Of a DNA stretch of 64,000 nt, positions 9,351-20,800 are shown in pieces. The notes beneath the pieces were generated by a model that was given only the letters and a program-made list of their open reading frames with translations, had not been told where the DNA came from and searched no databases. Both the position numbers and the translations under genes were made by a program. This DNA is from Symsagittifera roscoffensis. Its lineage: Eukaryota > Xenacoelomorpha > Acoela > Convolutidae. The stretch spans positions 25,027,311 through 25,091,310 of the forward strand of contig NC_087068.1 in NCBI RefSeq assembly GCF_963678635.1, in the 5' to 3' direction. How positions within the stretch are numbered: position 1 is the stretch's first letter; each line of letters begins with the position of its first letter.

Positions 9351-11495
9351 ATGAATTAAATGAATATTACTAACTAATTAAAATATTAAAAAACTCACCA
9401 TACTTTATCCATGTTTTCTTTAGATTTTTAGCCTTCATCCGACAATTGCCTACAAAAACCTCAAAAGACAAATAAAAATCGCAAACTTCATCAAACAGAT
9501 TTCAAAAATTCTATTAATCTCTTACACTTATAAATTTATAAATTTAATACCAATGCAGTAAATTCATTTCTAAAATTTTCCCCACAAGCAGTAAATCTAA
9601 TTATGATGAAAATTTGTAACTTAAAATTCCCCCATAACTAGCAGTAAATTTCCAAATTCTATGCAGTAAATTAATAAAATGCAAATGCAGTACTAACCTT
9701 TTGATATTCTCATTCATTCGCACAGAAATTCTATCCACACTCGCACAGCTCGCCCACGAAGAATTGTTTAAAATAATGAATTTCAGTTTCAAGTTTTCAC
9801 ACTCAACAACTCTAACATATAATAACATGTTTCAAACCTTCCTTTAACCCGGTTGGAAAGGAATCATATACTAAACAAAACTAACCAACGCAGCTTACTA
9901 AATACCACAAATCATAGAATAACAGCATGACTAAGAAAAGGAAACCAACGGTACCCAAACCGGATTAACCCAGTTTAAAACTGGATAATTTATTCTTTTG
10001 AAGACTATTATAAAGTCTAAGAAAGAAATAATAAAACACAAAAAAGTCGAAAGACAAACCCATACCACGAACAATTTGCTTTTTGGAAAAAGGACATAAC
10101 CAACAAGACATAAGAAAAACCACAACAAACCCAACACTCCTGGCAACATACTCCCACTCCTGGCCTAACCCACCAGGAAGGACGTCCTGAGCATGCTCTA
10201 TAGCCGGCCTAACCCACCGCGCTACATCCACGCTTTGTGACCACACCTCTATTTTTAATAAGAGCTACTCAAGGGTGAGTAACTCTTCAAAATAACCGAA
10301 CTAAAACAAAAAGCTTTTGTGAAAACAACTAACTAAAATCATAATTAAAAAATATTAAACTAATAAATGTTTTATAAAATGTAAATTACATTATGCAATA
10401 CATAGATCAGAATATAACACCAAGGACGAACATCTAAAGACAAAACGACCCCACTACACTCGAGAGAGAATGGCCAACCACAATCGATATGCCACTCACA
10501 ATCACAACTCAAAGGATTTAGAGTACGACTTGACTTCGCAGAAAAGGACTTCATTGAACTAGACCAATGACCACCTCGATGTTCAAGTATACGTACAGAT
10601 CCGAGTAACCAGGCATCGCCTCCACGCACAATCTCCACGCCATTCCCAAACTAGATCAGACACAAAAGAAGTTCTCCACGCAGAACAGAAAAACCTGACA
10701 TAGCCAACCATTCTGAAATCAGATTTGAGTTTGTTGCAAAGACTTAGTCGTTGTCACTAGAAGACACAACGTCTTATGTCTCTAACTCCAGCTTCCTGGA
10801 ACTTCTTTAACAAAGAGGAAACGGAAGAAAATGATGTTCGCCAAAAACCAACGTCCATCATCCATCCTTCGAATCGCAGAAGAACTATTCTAAAAAACTC
10901 TGTAAAACCCGGATGGGTGGAACCTGATCTAAACTACATTTTATGATTGGATAAATTAGATATTTTACCAATGTAAAGTATTTAATATTAACCAATCATG
11001 ATCCATCTAACTAACAACCCACTTATTTGTAAGTGCTGAAGTTACTTGTAATTTCAGCACCAGAGAGATTTGAATTTAACTTAGAAATTAGTTGGACTCT
11101 CCCGAGCACTTCAGCAGCCGCAATAAACCAGTATACCCTAGATCTATTGAGCCTAGCAGAGACTAGTTAAACAACCTGAGACTAGATAGTATAAGAGTAA
11201 GATTAGGATCGGTATTAGACTAAGAAGTTGCACGAATCTATCCGGCCGAAAATAAGATAGCGTGACGAGCAGACGGTGTACCCTATCCGAAATTACTCTA
11301 TGAGTTATACACTCCAGTCCTAACTCAATAGCAATCTTACCGGAGTGGCACTAGTATCAAAGCCATAGTGAGACAAAACTGAAAACTATATGAATAAAAA
11401 CCGCTCATGCGCTAATTGCATATCGGTTCAACATCAATTAGCTGAAGGCACACTTGTACAAGCAAAGCAGTAAACGCTCAGAATTATCTCCCAAT
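9351..11495. other. Non-coding 3' region of element 1, possibly including its LTR
   Basis: No credible ORF. From 9555 to 9695 the motif GCAGTAAAT recurs four times, with a fifth partial copy. From 9970 to 10286 there is a run of perfect or near-perfect palindromes. A purine-rich stretch at 10811-10831 (AAAGAGGAAACGGAAGAAAA) followed by TG could be a polypurine tract and LTR start. An AATAAA lies near 11121. Without a second LTR copy I cannot place boundaries. Confidence 0.4.
9970..10286. repeat. Cluster of short palindromes and hairpins
   Basis: CCAGTTTAAAACTGG (9970-9984) is an odd-length perfect palindrome. CCTGG...CCAGG (10159-10177) is a hairpin, followed almost at once by two abutting 10-base palindromes, AGGACGTCCT (10179-10188) and GAGCATGCTC (10189-10198). 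AGAGCTACTCA and TGAGTAACTCT (10261-10286) form an 11-bp stem with one mismatch. GGCCTAACCCACC occurs twice (10162 and 10206). These could be RNA structures or protein-binding sites in a 3' LTR or UTR. Confidence 0.6.
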
Positions 11496-14400
11496 GAAGA
11501 AAATTAGACCAGATTGCTAAATTTGAAATCTTACGGAGGATTCGATAGCAAAATAGGGACTAGATATTTCTTCTGCAGATGAGAAGGTCACTTCAGGATG
11601 TACGATCCGCTATTTTATCGTGTGACTAAGCAGAGAATTGACCACACAAAAATTCGAAAAGAAGCTTAGGCTCGAAAAAGAAAGACCGAAGCTGAGAAGC
11701 ATATTTCGGTCTTGAGCAGGACAGAGAATGAATTAAAGACAATTCATGAAAAAGGTTCAGCTGCTAAATCAAAAAAAAATGTTAACAAGAAAGCCCTATA
11801 AAATTGCTAAGATTGGCAGCAGGATCACGTCGATAATAACTGTTGCAGGACTTGGCGTCACAAGAAAATTCAGTGAAATCCGTGATCAAAAATTTTTGCA
11901 CAGTGAAGTCGATGCCGAGCTTAGTGAACCCTCAAACATCTTTGAAGGTAATATGGGCACTTCTGAAAACACTACGAAGGAAGACAATTATAATCAAAGA
12001 TAGATAAAGGGTCCCATCAAGTCGTGCGGGACAACAAGACAGTATCAACATCTACACAGAAATATTGGCAGATTTTCATAGGGCAAAAGGAGTTGATGGA
12101 GCAATCCGGGCTGCGGTGTTCGACTCATGATTCGACCGAAATGGTCGAACGATGTCCGGTTTCAGCTTTTTCAGTCAAACGATGTCCGATTTCGACTTTT
12201 TGAGTCGAACGATGTCCGTTTTCGACTTTATTCGACTTTACCGGACATTGTTCGACTTTATTCGACTTTGTTCGACTATACTGGACATTGTTCGACTTTG
12301 TTCGGCTTTGTTCGACTTTACCGGACCTTGTTCGACTAAATTTTTTGCTTAAGCAGAATGAAGCAGAAGCCGACGTTTTTGTTAGAAACGAGACAAACTG
12401 ATTGTTGAAGGGTTTTGCAAGATACAGAAGCCCCTTTGAGCATGTAATCTGGAAAAAACTGGCCAGAAGTGTGATTCAACCAAGGGCAAGAAACTATGGA
12501 TGAGCTACAGGGTTGTGGAAACTTTAAACGAGTCTGATAATTTCATTATGGGAAAAAGCTTCATCAAGAATTTTGTCAAAACAATTAATCTCAGTAACGC
12601 AAAATCCACGACTCGTTATCCAGAGAGAAAATACGTCGTGAAAAAAAAGTATATTTGACCATGATAAAGGAGCAAAAGGTGCGTCTCGATGACCAAGAGC
12701 GGCCTTTGCATGAGTCAATTACTGAAAAACCTTGATACCTCAATTCCAGCTCAGAGTGGAAAAAAACTGGCTTACGCTGTGAAATCAAAATATTAAATCT
12801 TTGAAAATTTTCAAATTTTTGAGGTTCTTTATTGTATAAATGCGGTTCTTGGTTGTCTTGACTTTGAAACGTCTGGAAAAAATTGAAAATTCATCATGAT
12901 AAAATAATTCACTTGACTCTGAGATGAATGATGGACTTTTTAGCTGTTTGCATTTTTGTGACATACACACACAGGATGAACTAAATATAGATAAACCAGT
13001 TTTTCCTCAGGTAGAACACTCAAGATAAAACTTTTGATTGAATTTGTCGAGGCCATTAAAGTTGTACTAGATCAAAATCAGGATGTATTTTTCAGACATA
13101 GGGCAGATATCGGTTTTTGCATTTCTGTTTAACATGAAAATCCCCACTACCACAAGTTAGATGAATAAAGAAAAAAAGAAGGGTTACTAAAGCAGTATGA
13201 TATGGTAGAAGCAACCACGTCTCTATGGGCGTGTGGTTTGTGATGACAAAAAGAAATGGAATCGTTATAGATTCTGTTGTGATTTGCGATATCTCAGTTC
13301 CATAAAAATAAAAGAACTTTCCACAACTCATTATTAAGAATCAGCTTTTCGGCAGGTGCTTTTAGTAAAATAGGATGGCAAAAAAACAGGTTTTGCTGGT
13401 GAGTTCGACCTTCTCCGGTGGGAAAGAATGCTGTTTGGCCTCAAAAGAAAACAAAATCCCAGGCGCTCACAAGTTTGACCAAAAAAAGACAAACCAATCC
13501 TGTGCTATGTAGATGATGAGGTTATTGCAACATCAATGCTCAAGCAGAAAATTGAACGCCTAAATGAAGTAATTGCCTGCATGAAAAGAACGGGTCTCAA
13601 TTGCAAACTATCAAAATGCCAACTTCATATGGTTTCATTAGGTTATCTTGGCAGAATGGCAGATAAATATGAAATCAGAAGAGATCCAGATGTGTCGAAG
13701 CAGTCTTGACATAGAAGTCCTCGAAGACGGAACGCCAGCTTATGAGCTTCTCGGGCTTCGCCAATTGTTTCAAAGAGTTCATCAAAGGCTTTGCTGGTAA
13801 ATGGCATCCCAGGCACCAGCTGGTGAATCAGATGGGCAAGAACTTCGAGGTGAACGACAGAGCAGAAACAGCTTTCAAGGTAATTAAAACATAAAGGAGC
13901 GAAGCGGCAGTACTAGGATTGACAACAAAAAGTTGCTGATACTTTTGGGATAATGATGCCTCCGATGTAGCAATCTAGAGCATAATGCATATTACAAAAA
14001 AAGTCCTGAATAGAAAAAAAACAGTACCGTTGCAGCTCACGGAAGCAAACTCTTGAGCGAGACCGATTGGAAAAATGGAGCCCCATAAGTTTGCTTACAT
14101 GACGTTTCTGGAAAAACATAGGGCATACCTGGGCAGTGTATCAATTAAACTGAGAGACGACAAAACAGAACTGTCCTGATTGAAGACTTACTTTATGAAC
14201 TTATGCTATATAAGCAGATGAATCGTGCGTCTGGCTGATTATAAAAACAAGATTTAAGCATCACAATGCAAATTACCTGACCAAGAAGATCAAGTTCTGT
14301 GAAAAACAAGAACAAAGGGACGCGGACAGGCCAAATCTCGAAGATGAGTTCTTCTTCCTTGATCAAGAGACAAAAAAGTCTACCCTCGGATAAATAACAA

Positions 14401-15445
14401 GGACGTCTAAGAGCGGACCATCCAGGGCTATCATAGGAAAAAACAGAAATGAAAATTTCTACTAGAGGGGATGTGGTGCCAAAAGAGCTGCTTCTGAAGT
14501 AACACTCACCTAAAGAAACCTTGATCACGAAAGAATATGGCAGACACAAATGAAGAAACGCAAGAAGCGGGTGGAATTGGCATGCATGCTACTTCTACAA
14601 ATTGGCAAACAGCATTCAGGAAAAAAAATTAAAGAAACATAGTGAAGAGGAAAAAGGAGGGTATCGTTCAAAGGACAAGTCGACGAAGTTGGCTTCAATC
14701 TTGAGGCCGGAGTTTGGAAGCATTGGAGGATCCTGATAGTTAAATGACTTTGTCCAAGAGTCATAGAAAATTGACTGGGAAGGAAATTCTGTAACGAGCG
14801 AGGATCGAATAGTTATTTTATAATCCTTCACTCGGAAAACAAGTGAAGTAGTTGATAGCTAGAATTACAACTAGCCCCTCATCAGAAATGTAAGACTTGG
14901 AAATTGAAGTGGAAAATTGAGGAGAAGAAATCAAGAAGTTAGCAGCTTCCAGAAAATCATTCCGACAGCCGTCTTGCAACAACAAGACGATGACTTATGT
15001 AGAACCCGAACTCAAGTGAGTTAGAATCGCAGTAGAAATGAATGTGAAGTTGATTTTCAGGGCTGCACTGAAATCTTGAGTGCGCAAATGAAAACTTCGA
15101 AGGAACACGAAGAGGCAAACTATAGACTACCAGACCTGGCGAGAGCCCAAAGAAGCAAAGAGATGACGAGAATATTATTCAGATGGTGAAAACAGTAGAA
15201 AAGGAGAAATATGACAATTTTAATTCGGAACAAATTTAATTCCAAGTGAGATCTGACAATTGTTCCTGGATTTAATTTGTCAAAATTATACAACAGCAGT
15301 TGTATCAAACAGAAAAGCTCTTATTGTCACAGGACAGCATAAGTAATCTGAATATAAACAAAAAGCAACCCATATCTGCAACAAGCATTACCGAAGTGAA
15401 GTAGAGAATTCTCTGGAATCAGAAGCGATGAGCACGAAGAGATGA
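11496..15445 (+). pseudogene. Decayed Ty3/gypsy copy A, related to the giant element
   Basis: The order matches the giant element at 41.9-45.2 kb. A zinc-knuckle remnant lies near 11560-11640 (YFFCR stop EGHF). The region before the protease follows (11820-11960, ITVAGLG...LSEPS). Then come the protease end (12590-12650) and RT remnants (13490-13700, YVDDEVIAT and LSKCQLHMVSLGYLG). The post-RNase H region is near 14330 (DEFFFLDQET). Stops and frameshifts are everywhere, and the longest plus-strand remnants are below 90 residues. Integrase is missing, probably deleted near 15360, because copy B has about 1.1 kb more there. Copies A and B share decay, for example the stop after AAAAAAAAGTATATT, so they derive from one already broken ancestor. 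Confidence 0.8.
12119..12345 (+). repeat. Minisatellite of TTCGACTTT-type units inside copy A
   Basis: It begins with a perfect 7-bp hairpin (TTCGACC GAAAT GGTCGAA). Three units of about 28 bases follow, containing CGATGTCCG, then shorter units of TTCGACTTTR, some joined to CCGGACATTG. Copy B lacks the array at the matching place (about 18445-18520), so it expanded or inserted in copy A after the copies separated. Confidence 0.75.
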
Positions 15446-17228
15446 GCGCTTATTCCTAAATTGCATCAGTTATAAGTTTTAGTTAGATTCTTGTTTGAGG
15501 TCGAATCTTTGTCGGGTTAGATTGAAATCAAGGTCATTATTTTTTTTTGTTTTTCATATTTTGAACCAGATTTTTTGCGATCGTAACATAAGGGGAATCA
15601 TGCACATGTTGTTCAGGCTAACCCATATTTAATAATTAGTAGCTTTGAAATTGGAGTGAATCTTAAAACCTTTAAATAGCCAAGGTGACTTACTTAAAAG
15701 TCTGTCCAAAGTCAGTAGCTTTGAAATTGACTCTGATTTGCTGTTGAAACCTTTTCGGGTTTAATTTCATTCATTGTCAATGCATAAATACAATTTCAAA
15801 AGCTACTAATTTTGTTAATCTAAATAAAATGTTGAGGTTGAAAATATTTTCAGTTTAATCATCTTCTGTGTATAGTTTTGTGTTGTGTAGTTCGAATCAA
15901 ATCCCTTACTTTAACCGGAATCTTTATCTTGTTTTTCAATCTATTCCATATTTAATACTTAACCATTTGATGAATAAAGTTGTCTTAAAGCCCTAAAAAT
16001 CACCAGGCTTGCTAATTTGAAAAGGAAATTTTGTTCTGACCTTTCGGTTTTCTCAATTGTGTCAGAAGTTAGTAGCTTTAGAGTTGAGTCTGATTTGGAG
16101 TTGAAACTTTTAGGGGCTTACTTGCAATCAGGGGCAATGCTTAAACCATGATTTGAATAGCTACTTAGTTTGTTAATCAAATAAACAGTTGAGTTTCGAA
16201 ATCTTTTCGGGTTGATCATCTTCTGTTTATAATTTTGCATGTTCGTGTTGTGTGGTTTGAGCCAGATCTTTTCACTCTTTCTTTAACCGGAATCTTTCTC
16301 TTGCTGTTCATTCTAATTCTTATTTTATACTTAATTATTTAATGAATAAACTTAGTCGTGAAGCCCTAAATTTAACCAAGCTTGCTTATTTGAAATTGAA
16401 ATTTTTTCTGGCCTCTTGGTTTTCTCAAATGTGTCAGAAGTTAGTAGCTTTAAAGTTGACTCTGATTTGGAGTTGAAACTTTTTGGGGTTTACTTGCAAA
16501 CAGGGGCAATGCTTAAACTTGATTTGAATAGCTACCAATTTGTTAATCAAATAAACAGTTGAGGCTGGAAATCTTTTCGGGCTGAGTATCTTCCGTTTAT
16601 AATTCTCCAATTTTGCGATGTGAAGTTTTAATCAGATCTCTGCCCTCATATTTAACCGGAATCTTTCACTTGTTTTTCGTTCTAATTCAAGTTTCATAAT
16701 TAGCTACTCTTTTGAATGTTGTATAAATGTTTTGTGTTTGTTTAAATAATTGCGAATAGGAATTGGGAAAGGAACGTTTTTTGCTGTTAAAACTAGCAAG
16801 TTGCTGATATCATTTGAATGAATAATTTAATTTTGGTGCTTGACTGGAAAGAAGCGTTACTGGAATATTACCTGGTTCAATTTTTGGATGTCCCATTTTG
16901 AGGTAAATTAGAGAACACATTTGTTTCCAGTAGCCTTATTTGTTATGTGCATTAGTTACCTTTAGCGAGCCTTTCCTTGTTTCATACTTGGGACCAGCTG
17001 TAGAGGCCTTCACGTGGCGGTCCTGTTGAAGTGTTTTACTTCTGTAAGACATGAGCTGACATCTACTTAATAAATTTTTTTTCATAGGTTTCTAATTTCC
17101 ATCTGTCTTCATATTTTACCTCAAAATATCCTCGGGGAGTTTGATCGGTTGTGGCTTTTGCAATCAACCGCAATTATGAGCCCCAATAGAATGTAAGTGG
17201 GTTAAAAGTTGTTTGTTTCATTTATGCG
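15446..17228. repeat. About 360-bp tandem repeat, roughly three copies, plus unexplained flank
   Basis: AGTAGCTTT followed by GTTGACTCTGATTTGGAGTTGAAAC-like sequence recurs at 15714, 16071 and 16443 (spacing 357 and 372), with a short extra partial copy at 15638. Each unit also carries GGGCAATGCTTAAA, GTTAATCAAATAAACAGTTGAG, an ATCTTTTCGG patch and a TTAACCGGAATCTTT patch. From about 16740 to 17228 I see nothing recognisable. No ORF. The repeat lies between the dead gypsy copies and could be satellite-like DNA or an old, rearranged LTR. Confidence 0.65.
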
Positions 17229-17857
17229 CTCAAAAATAGGTCGCAAATTTTTACCTTAACGTACCTTAAAACACCTTAAAAAAATAAGGTAAATTTGCAC
17301 TACCTTAAGTACACCTTCACTTACCTTAAAACACCTTAAAAATTCACCTTATATCACCTTAAAATTTAAGGTGTATCAACCTTAAAAAACACTTTAAAAA
17401 ATTTTTATAGGTAAAATTACCTTAAAAAAGTAGGTAATTTAACTACATTTATCTTAACCTTAAGTTGTTTTTACCTTAAATTTTTACCTTAAAAACACAA
17501 AAGTTAAGTTAAAAAAGCCTTAAAAGTGAAGAGAATTAAGGTTATTCACCTTAACATTTAAGGTTAATTCACCTTAACTTTTTTGTTTTTAAGGCAAAAA
17601 CACCTTAATATTAAGGTAAATGTAGTTAAATTACCTACTTATTTAAGGTAAATTTCTAAGGTAAATCTACCTATAAAATTTTTTTAAGGTGTTTGTTTTT
17701 TAAGGTTGATACACCTTAGTTTTTAAGGTGATTTAAGGTAAATTTTTAAAGTGTTTTAAGGTAAATTAAGGTGTACTAAAAATAGTGCAAATTTTCCTTA
17801 ATTGTTAAGGTGTTTTAAGGTAATTTTTAAGGTAAATTTAACTTAACTTTTTTTGAG
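17229..17857. mobile_element. Foldback element made of ACCTTAA/TTAAGGT repeats
   Basis: The left half is filled with ACCTTAA words and the right half with TTAAGGT words. Read in reverse complement, the right half aligns with the left over about 280 bp: both arms contain GTGTATCAACCTTAAAAAAC, AGGTA...ATTTACCTTA and AGTAGGTAATTTAACTACAT. The centre is near 17555. The ends are CTCAAAAA and TTTTTGAG. It is non-coding and would form a giant hairpin. The structure fits a foldback/MITE-type DNA transposon with internal repeats. No target-site duplication is obvious. Confidence 0.75.
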
Positions 17858-17858
17858 T

Positions 17859-20800
17859 GAAGAGAAATTAGACCAGATCCCTATATTTGAATTCTTACAG
17901 CGCATTCGATAGCAAAGTTGGGACTAGATATTTCTTTTGCAGATGAGAAGGTCACTTCAGGATGTACGATCCGCTGTTTTATCGTGTTACTAAGCGGAGA
18001 AATGACGACACAAAACTTCTATAAGAAGCTTAGGCTCGGAAAAAAAAGACCCAAGCCGAGAGGCATATTTCGGTCTTGAGCAGGACAGAGAAGGAATTAA
18101 AGACCATTTAAGAATAAGGTTCAGCTGCAAAATCAATAAAAAAGTTAGCAGGAAAGCCCTATCAAATTGCTAAGATTGGCAGCAGGATCACGTTGATAAT
18201 AACTGTTGCAGGACTTGAAGCCACAAGAAAAATCAGAGAACTCACTGATCAAAAATTTTTGCACAGTGACGTCGATGCTGAGATTAGTGAACCCTCAAAC
18301 ATCTTTGAAGGTAATATGGGCACTTCTGAAAACACTAGTACGGAAGACAGCCACAATCAAAGCTACATAAGCGGGCCCCATCAAGTCGTGCGGGACAACA
18401 AGACTGTATCAACATCTTCTCAGAAATATTGGCAGGCCAGATGTTCGTAGGGCAAGATGAGTTGATGACGCGTGCAAAATGAAACAGTGCAGTGCTAGAG
18501 AACGACCCCTGCACCTGGAAGCAGAAGCAGACGTGTTTCTTAGAAACGAGACAAACTGATTGTTGAACGGTTTACATGTACAGAAGCACTTTTGATCGTA
18601 TAATCTAGAAAAGCCTGGCCAGAAGTGTGATTCAACCAAGGGCAAGAACCAATGGATGGATGATCTACTCGGTTGTGGAAGAGTTGAACGAGTCTGATAA
18701 TTTCATTATGAGAGGAAACTTCATCAGGAATTTCGTCAAAACAATCAATCTCAGTAACGCAACGTTATCCACGACTCGTTATCCAGAGAGAAAATACGTC
18801 GTGAAAAAAAAGTATATTTGACCATGATAAAGGTGCAAAAGGTGCGTCTCGATAACCAAGAGCGGCCTTTGCATGAGTGAAATACTGAAAACTCTTGATA
18901 CCTCAATTACAGCCCAGAGTGGAAAAAAGCAGGCATCTGTTGTGCAATCAAGATATTAAATCTTTGAAAACTTTCAAGTTTTTGAGGTTCTTTGTTGTAT
19001 AACTGAGGTTCTCGATAGTCTTGACTTTGAAACATCTGGAAAAAATTGAAAGTTCATCAAGATAAAATAATCCACTTGACTCTGAGTTGAATGATGAATT
19101 TTCTAGCTGTTTGCATTTTTGTGACATACACACACAGGATGAACTAAATATAGATAAACCAGTTTTTCCTCAGGTAGAAAAATTAAGAAAAAATTGTTGA
19201 TTGAACTTGTCGAGGCCATTGAAGTTGTACTAGAACAAAATCAGGATGTATTTTTCAGACATAGTGCAGACATCGGTTTTTGCAACTCTGTTAAACATGA
19301 AAATCCACAGTACCACAAGTTAGATGCCTAAAGTAAAAATAGAAGAGTTACTAAAGGAGCATGACATGGTAGAGACATCCACGTCTCTATGGGCGTGTGG
19401 GTAAGTGATGACAAAAAGAAATGGAATCAGCGTAGGTTTTGTTGTGATTTGCGATATCTCAATTCCATTGCGGTGAACGAAGTCTATAAAAACCGAAGAA
19501 ATTTTTACTCCTCATTATTAAGAATCAGCTTTTCGGCAAGTGCTTTTAGTAAAACAGGACGGCAAAAAAACAGGTTTTTTTGTGAGTTGGACATTCTCCA
19601 GTGGGAAAGAATGCTGTTTGGCATTAAGAGAAAACAAAGTCCCAGGCTTGACCAAAAAGAGACAAATCAATCATGTGCTGTGTAGATTATGAGGTTATTG
19701 CAACATTTATGCTCAAGGAGAAAATTGAACGCAAATTGAAAAGAACGGGTGTCAATTGCAAACTATCAAAATGCGAACTTCATATGGTTTCATTAATTTA
19801 TCTTGGCATAATGGCAGATACACATGGAATCAGAACAGATCCAGATGCAGTCGAAGCAGTCTTGACATAGAAGTCCTCGAAGACGGAACGCCAGCTAATG
19901 AGCTTCTCGGGCTTCGCCAAATGTTTCAAAGAGTTCACCAAAAGTTTTGCTGGTAAATTGCATCCCAAGCATCATCTGGTGAATCAGATGAGCATGAACT
20001 TCGAGGTGAAAGACAGAGCAGACACAGCTTTCATGGTAAATAAAACATAAGGAAGCGAGGCGGCAGTACTAGGATAGACAACAAAAAATTGCTGAGATTT
20101 AAGCATCACAATTCAAATTACCTGACCAAGAAGATCAAGTTCTGTGAAAAACAAGAGCAAAGGGACGCGGACAGGCCAAATCTCAAAGATGAGTTCTTCT
20201 TCCTTGATCAAGAGACAAAAAAGTCTACCCTCAGCTGAATGACATGACTAATCAGGGCGTCTAAGAGTGGACCATCAGGGCTATCACAGGAAAAAACAGA
20301 AATGAAAATTTCTACTAGAGGGGATGTGATGCCAAAAGAGCTGCTTCTGAAGTAACACTCACGTAAAGAAACCTTGATCACGAAAGAATATGGCAGACAC
20401 AAATGAAGAAACGCAAGAAGCGGGTGGAATTGGCATGCATGCTACTTCTACAAATTGGCAAACAGCATTCAGGAAAAAAAATTAAAGAAACATAGTGAAG
20501 AGGAAAAAGGAGGGTATCGTTCAAAGGACAAAACGACGAAGTTGGCTTCAATCTTGAGGCCGGAGTTTGGAAGCATTGGAGGATCCTGATGGTTAAATGA
20601 CTTTGTCCAAGAGTCATAGAAAGTTGACTGGGAAGGAAATTTTGTAACGAGCGAGGATCGAATAGTTATTTTATAATCCTTCACTCGGAAAACAAGTGAA
20701 GTAGTTGATAGCTAGAATTACAACTAGCCCCTCATCAGGAAGGTAAGACTTGGAAATTGAAGTGGAAAATTGAGGAGAAGAAATCAAAAAGTTTGCAGCT

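Noticed and set aside
10160-10225. tRNA or SINE-like sequence on the minus strand (TAGCGCGGTGGGTTAGG resembles box A)
   Set aside because: No box B at the right distance and no cloverleaf; the short GGTGGGTTAGGCC repeat explains the similarity.
12127-12352. Overlapping 66-70 codon ORFs in two frames
   Set aside because: They are translations of the TTCGACTTT minisatellite.
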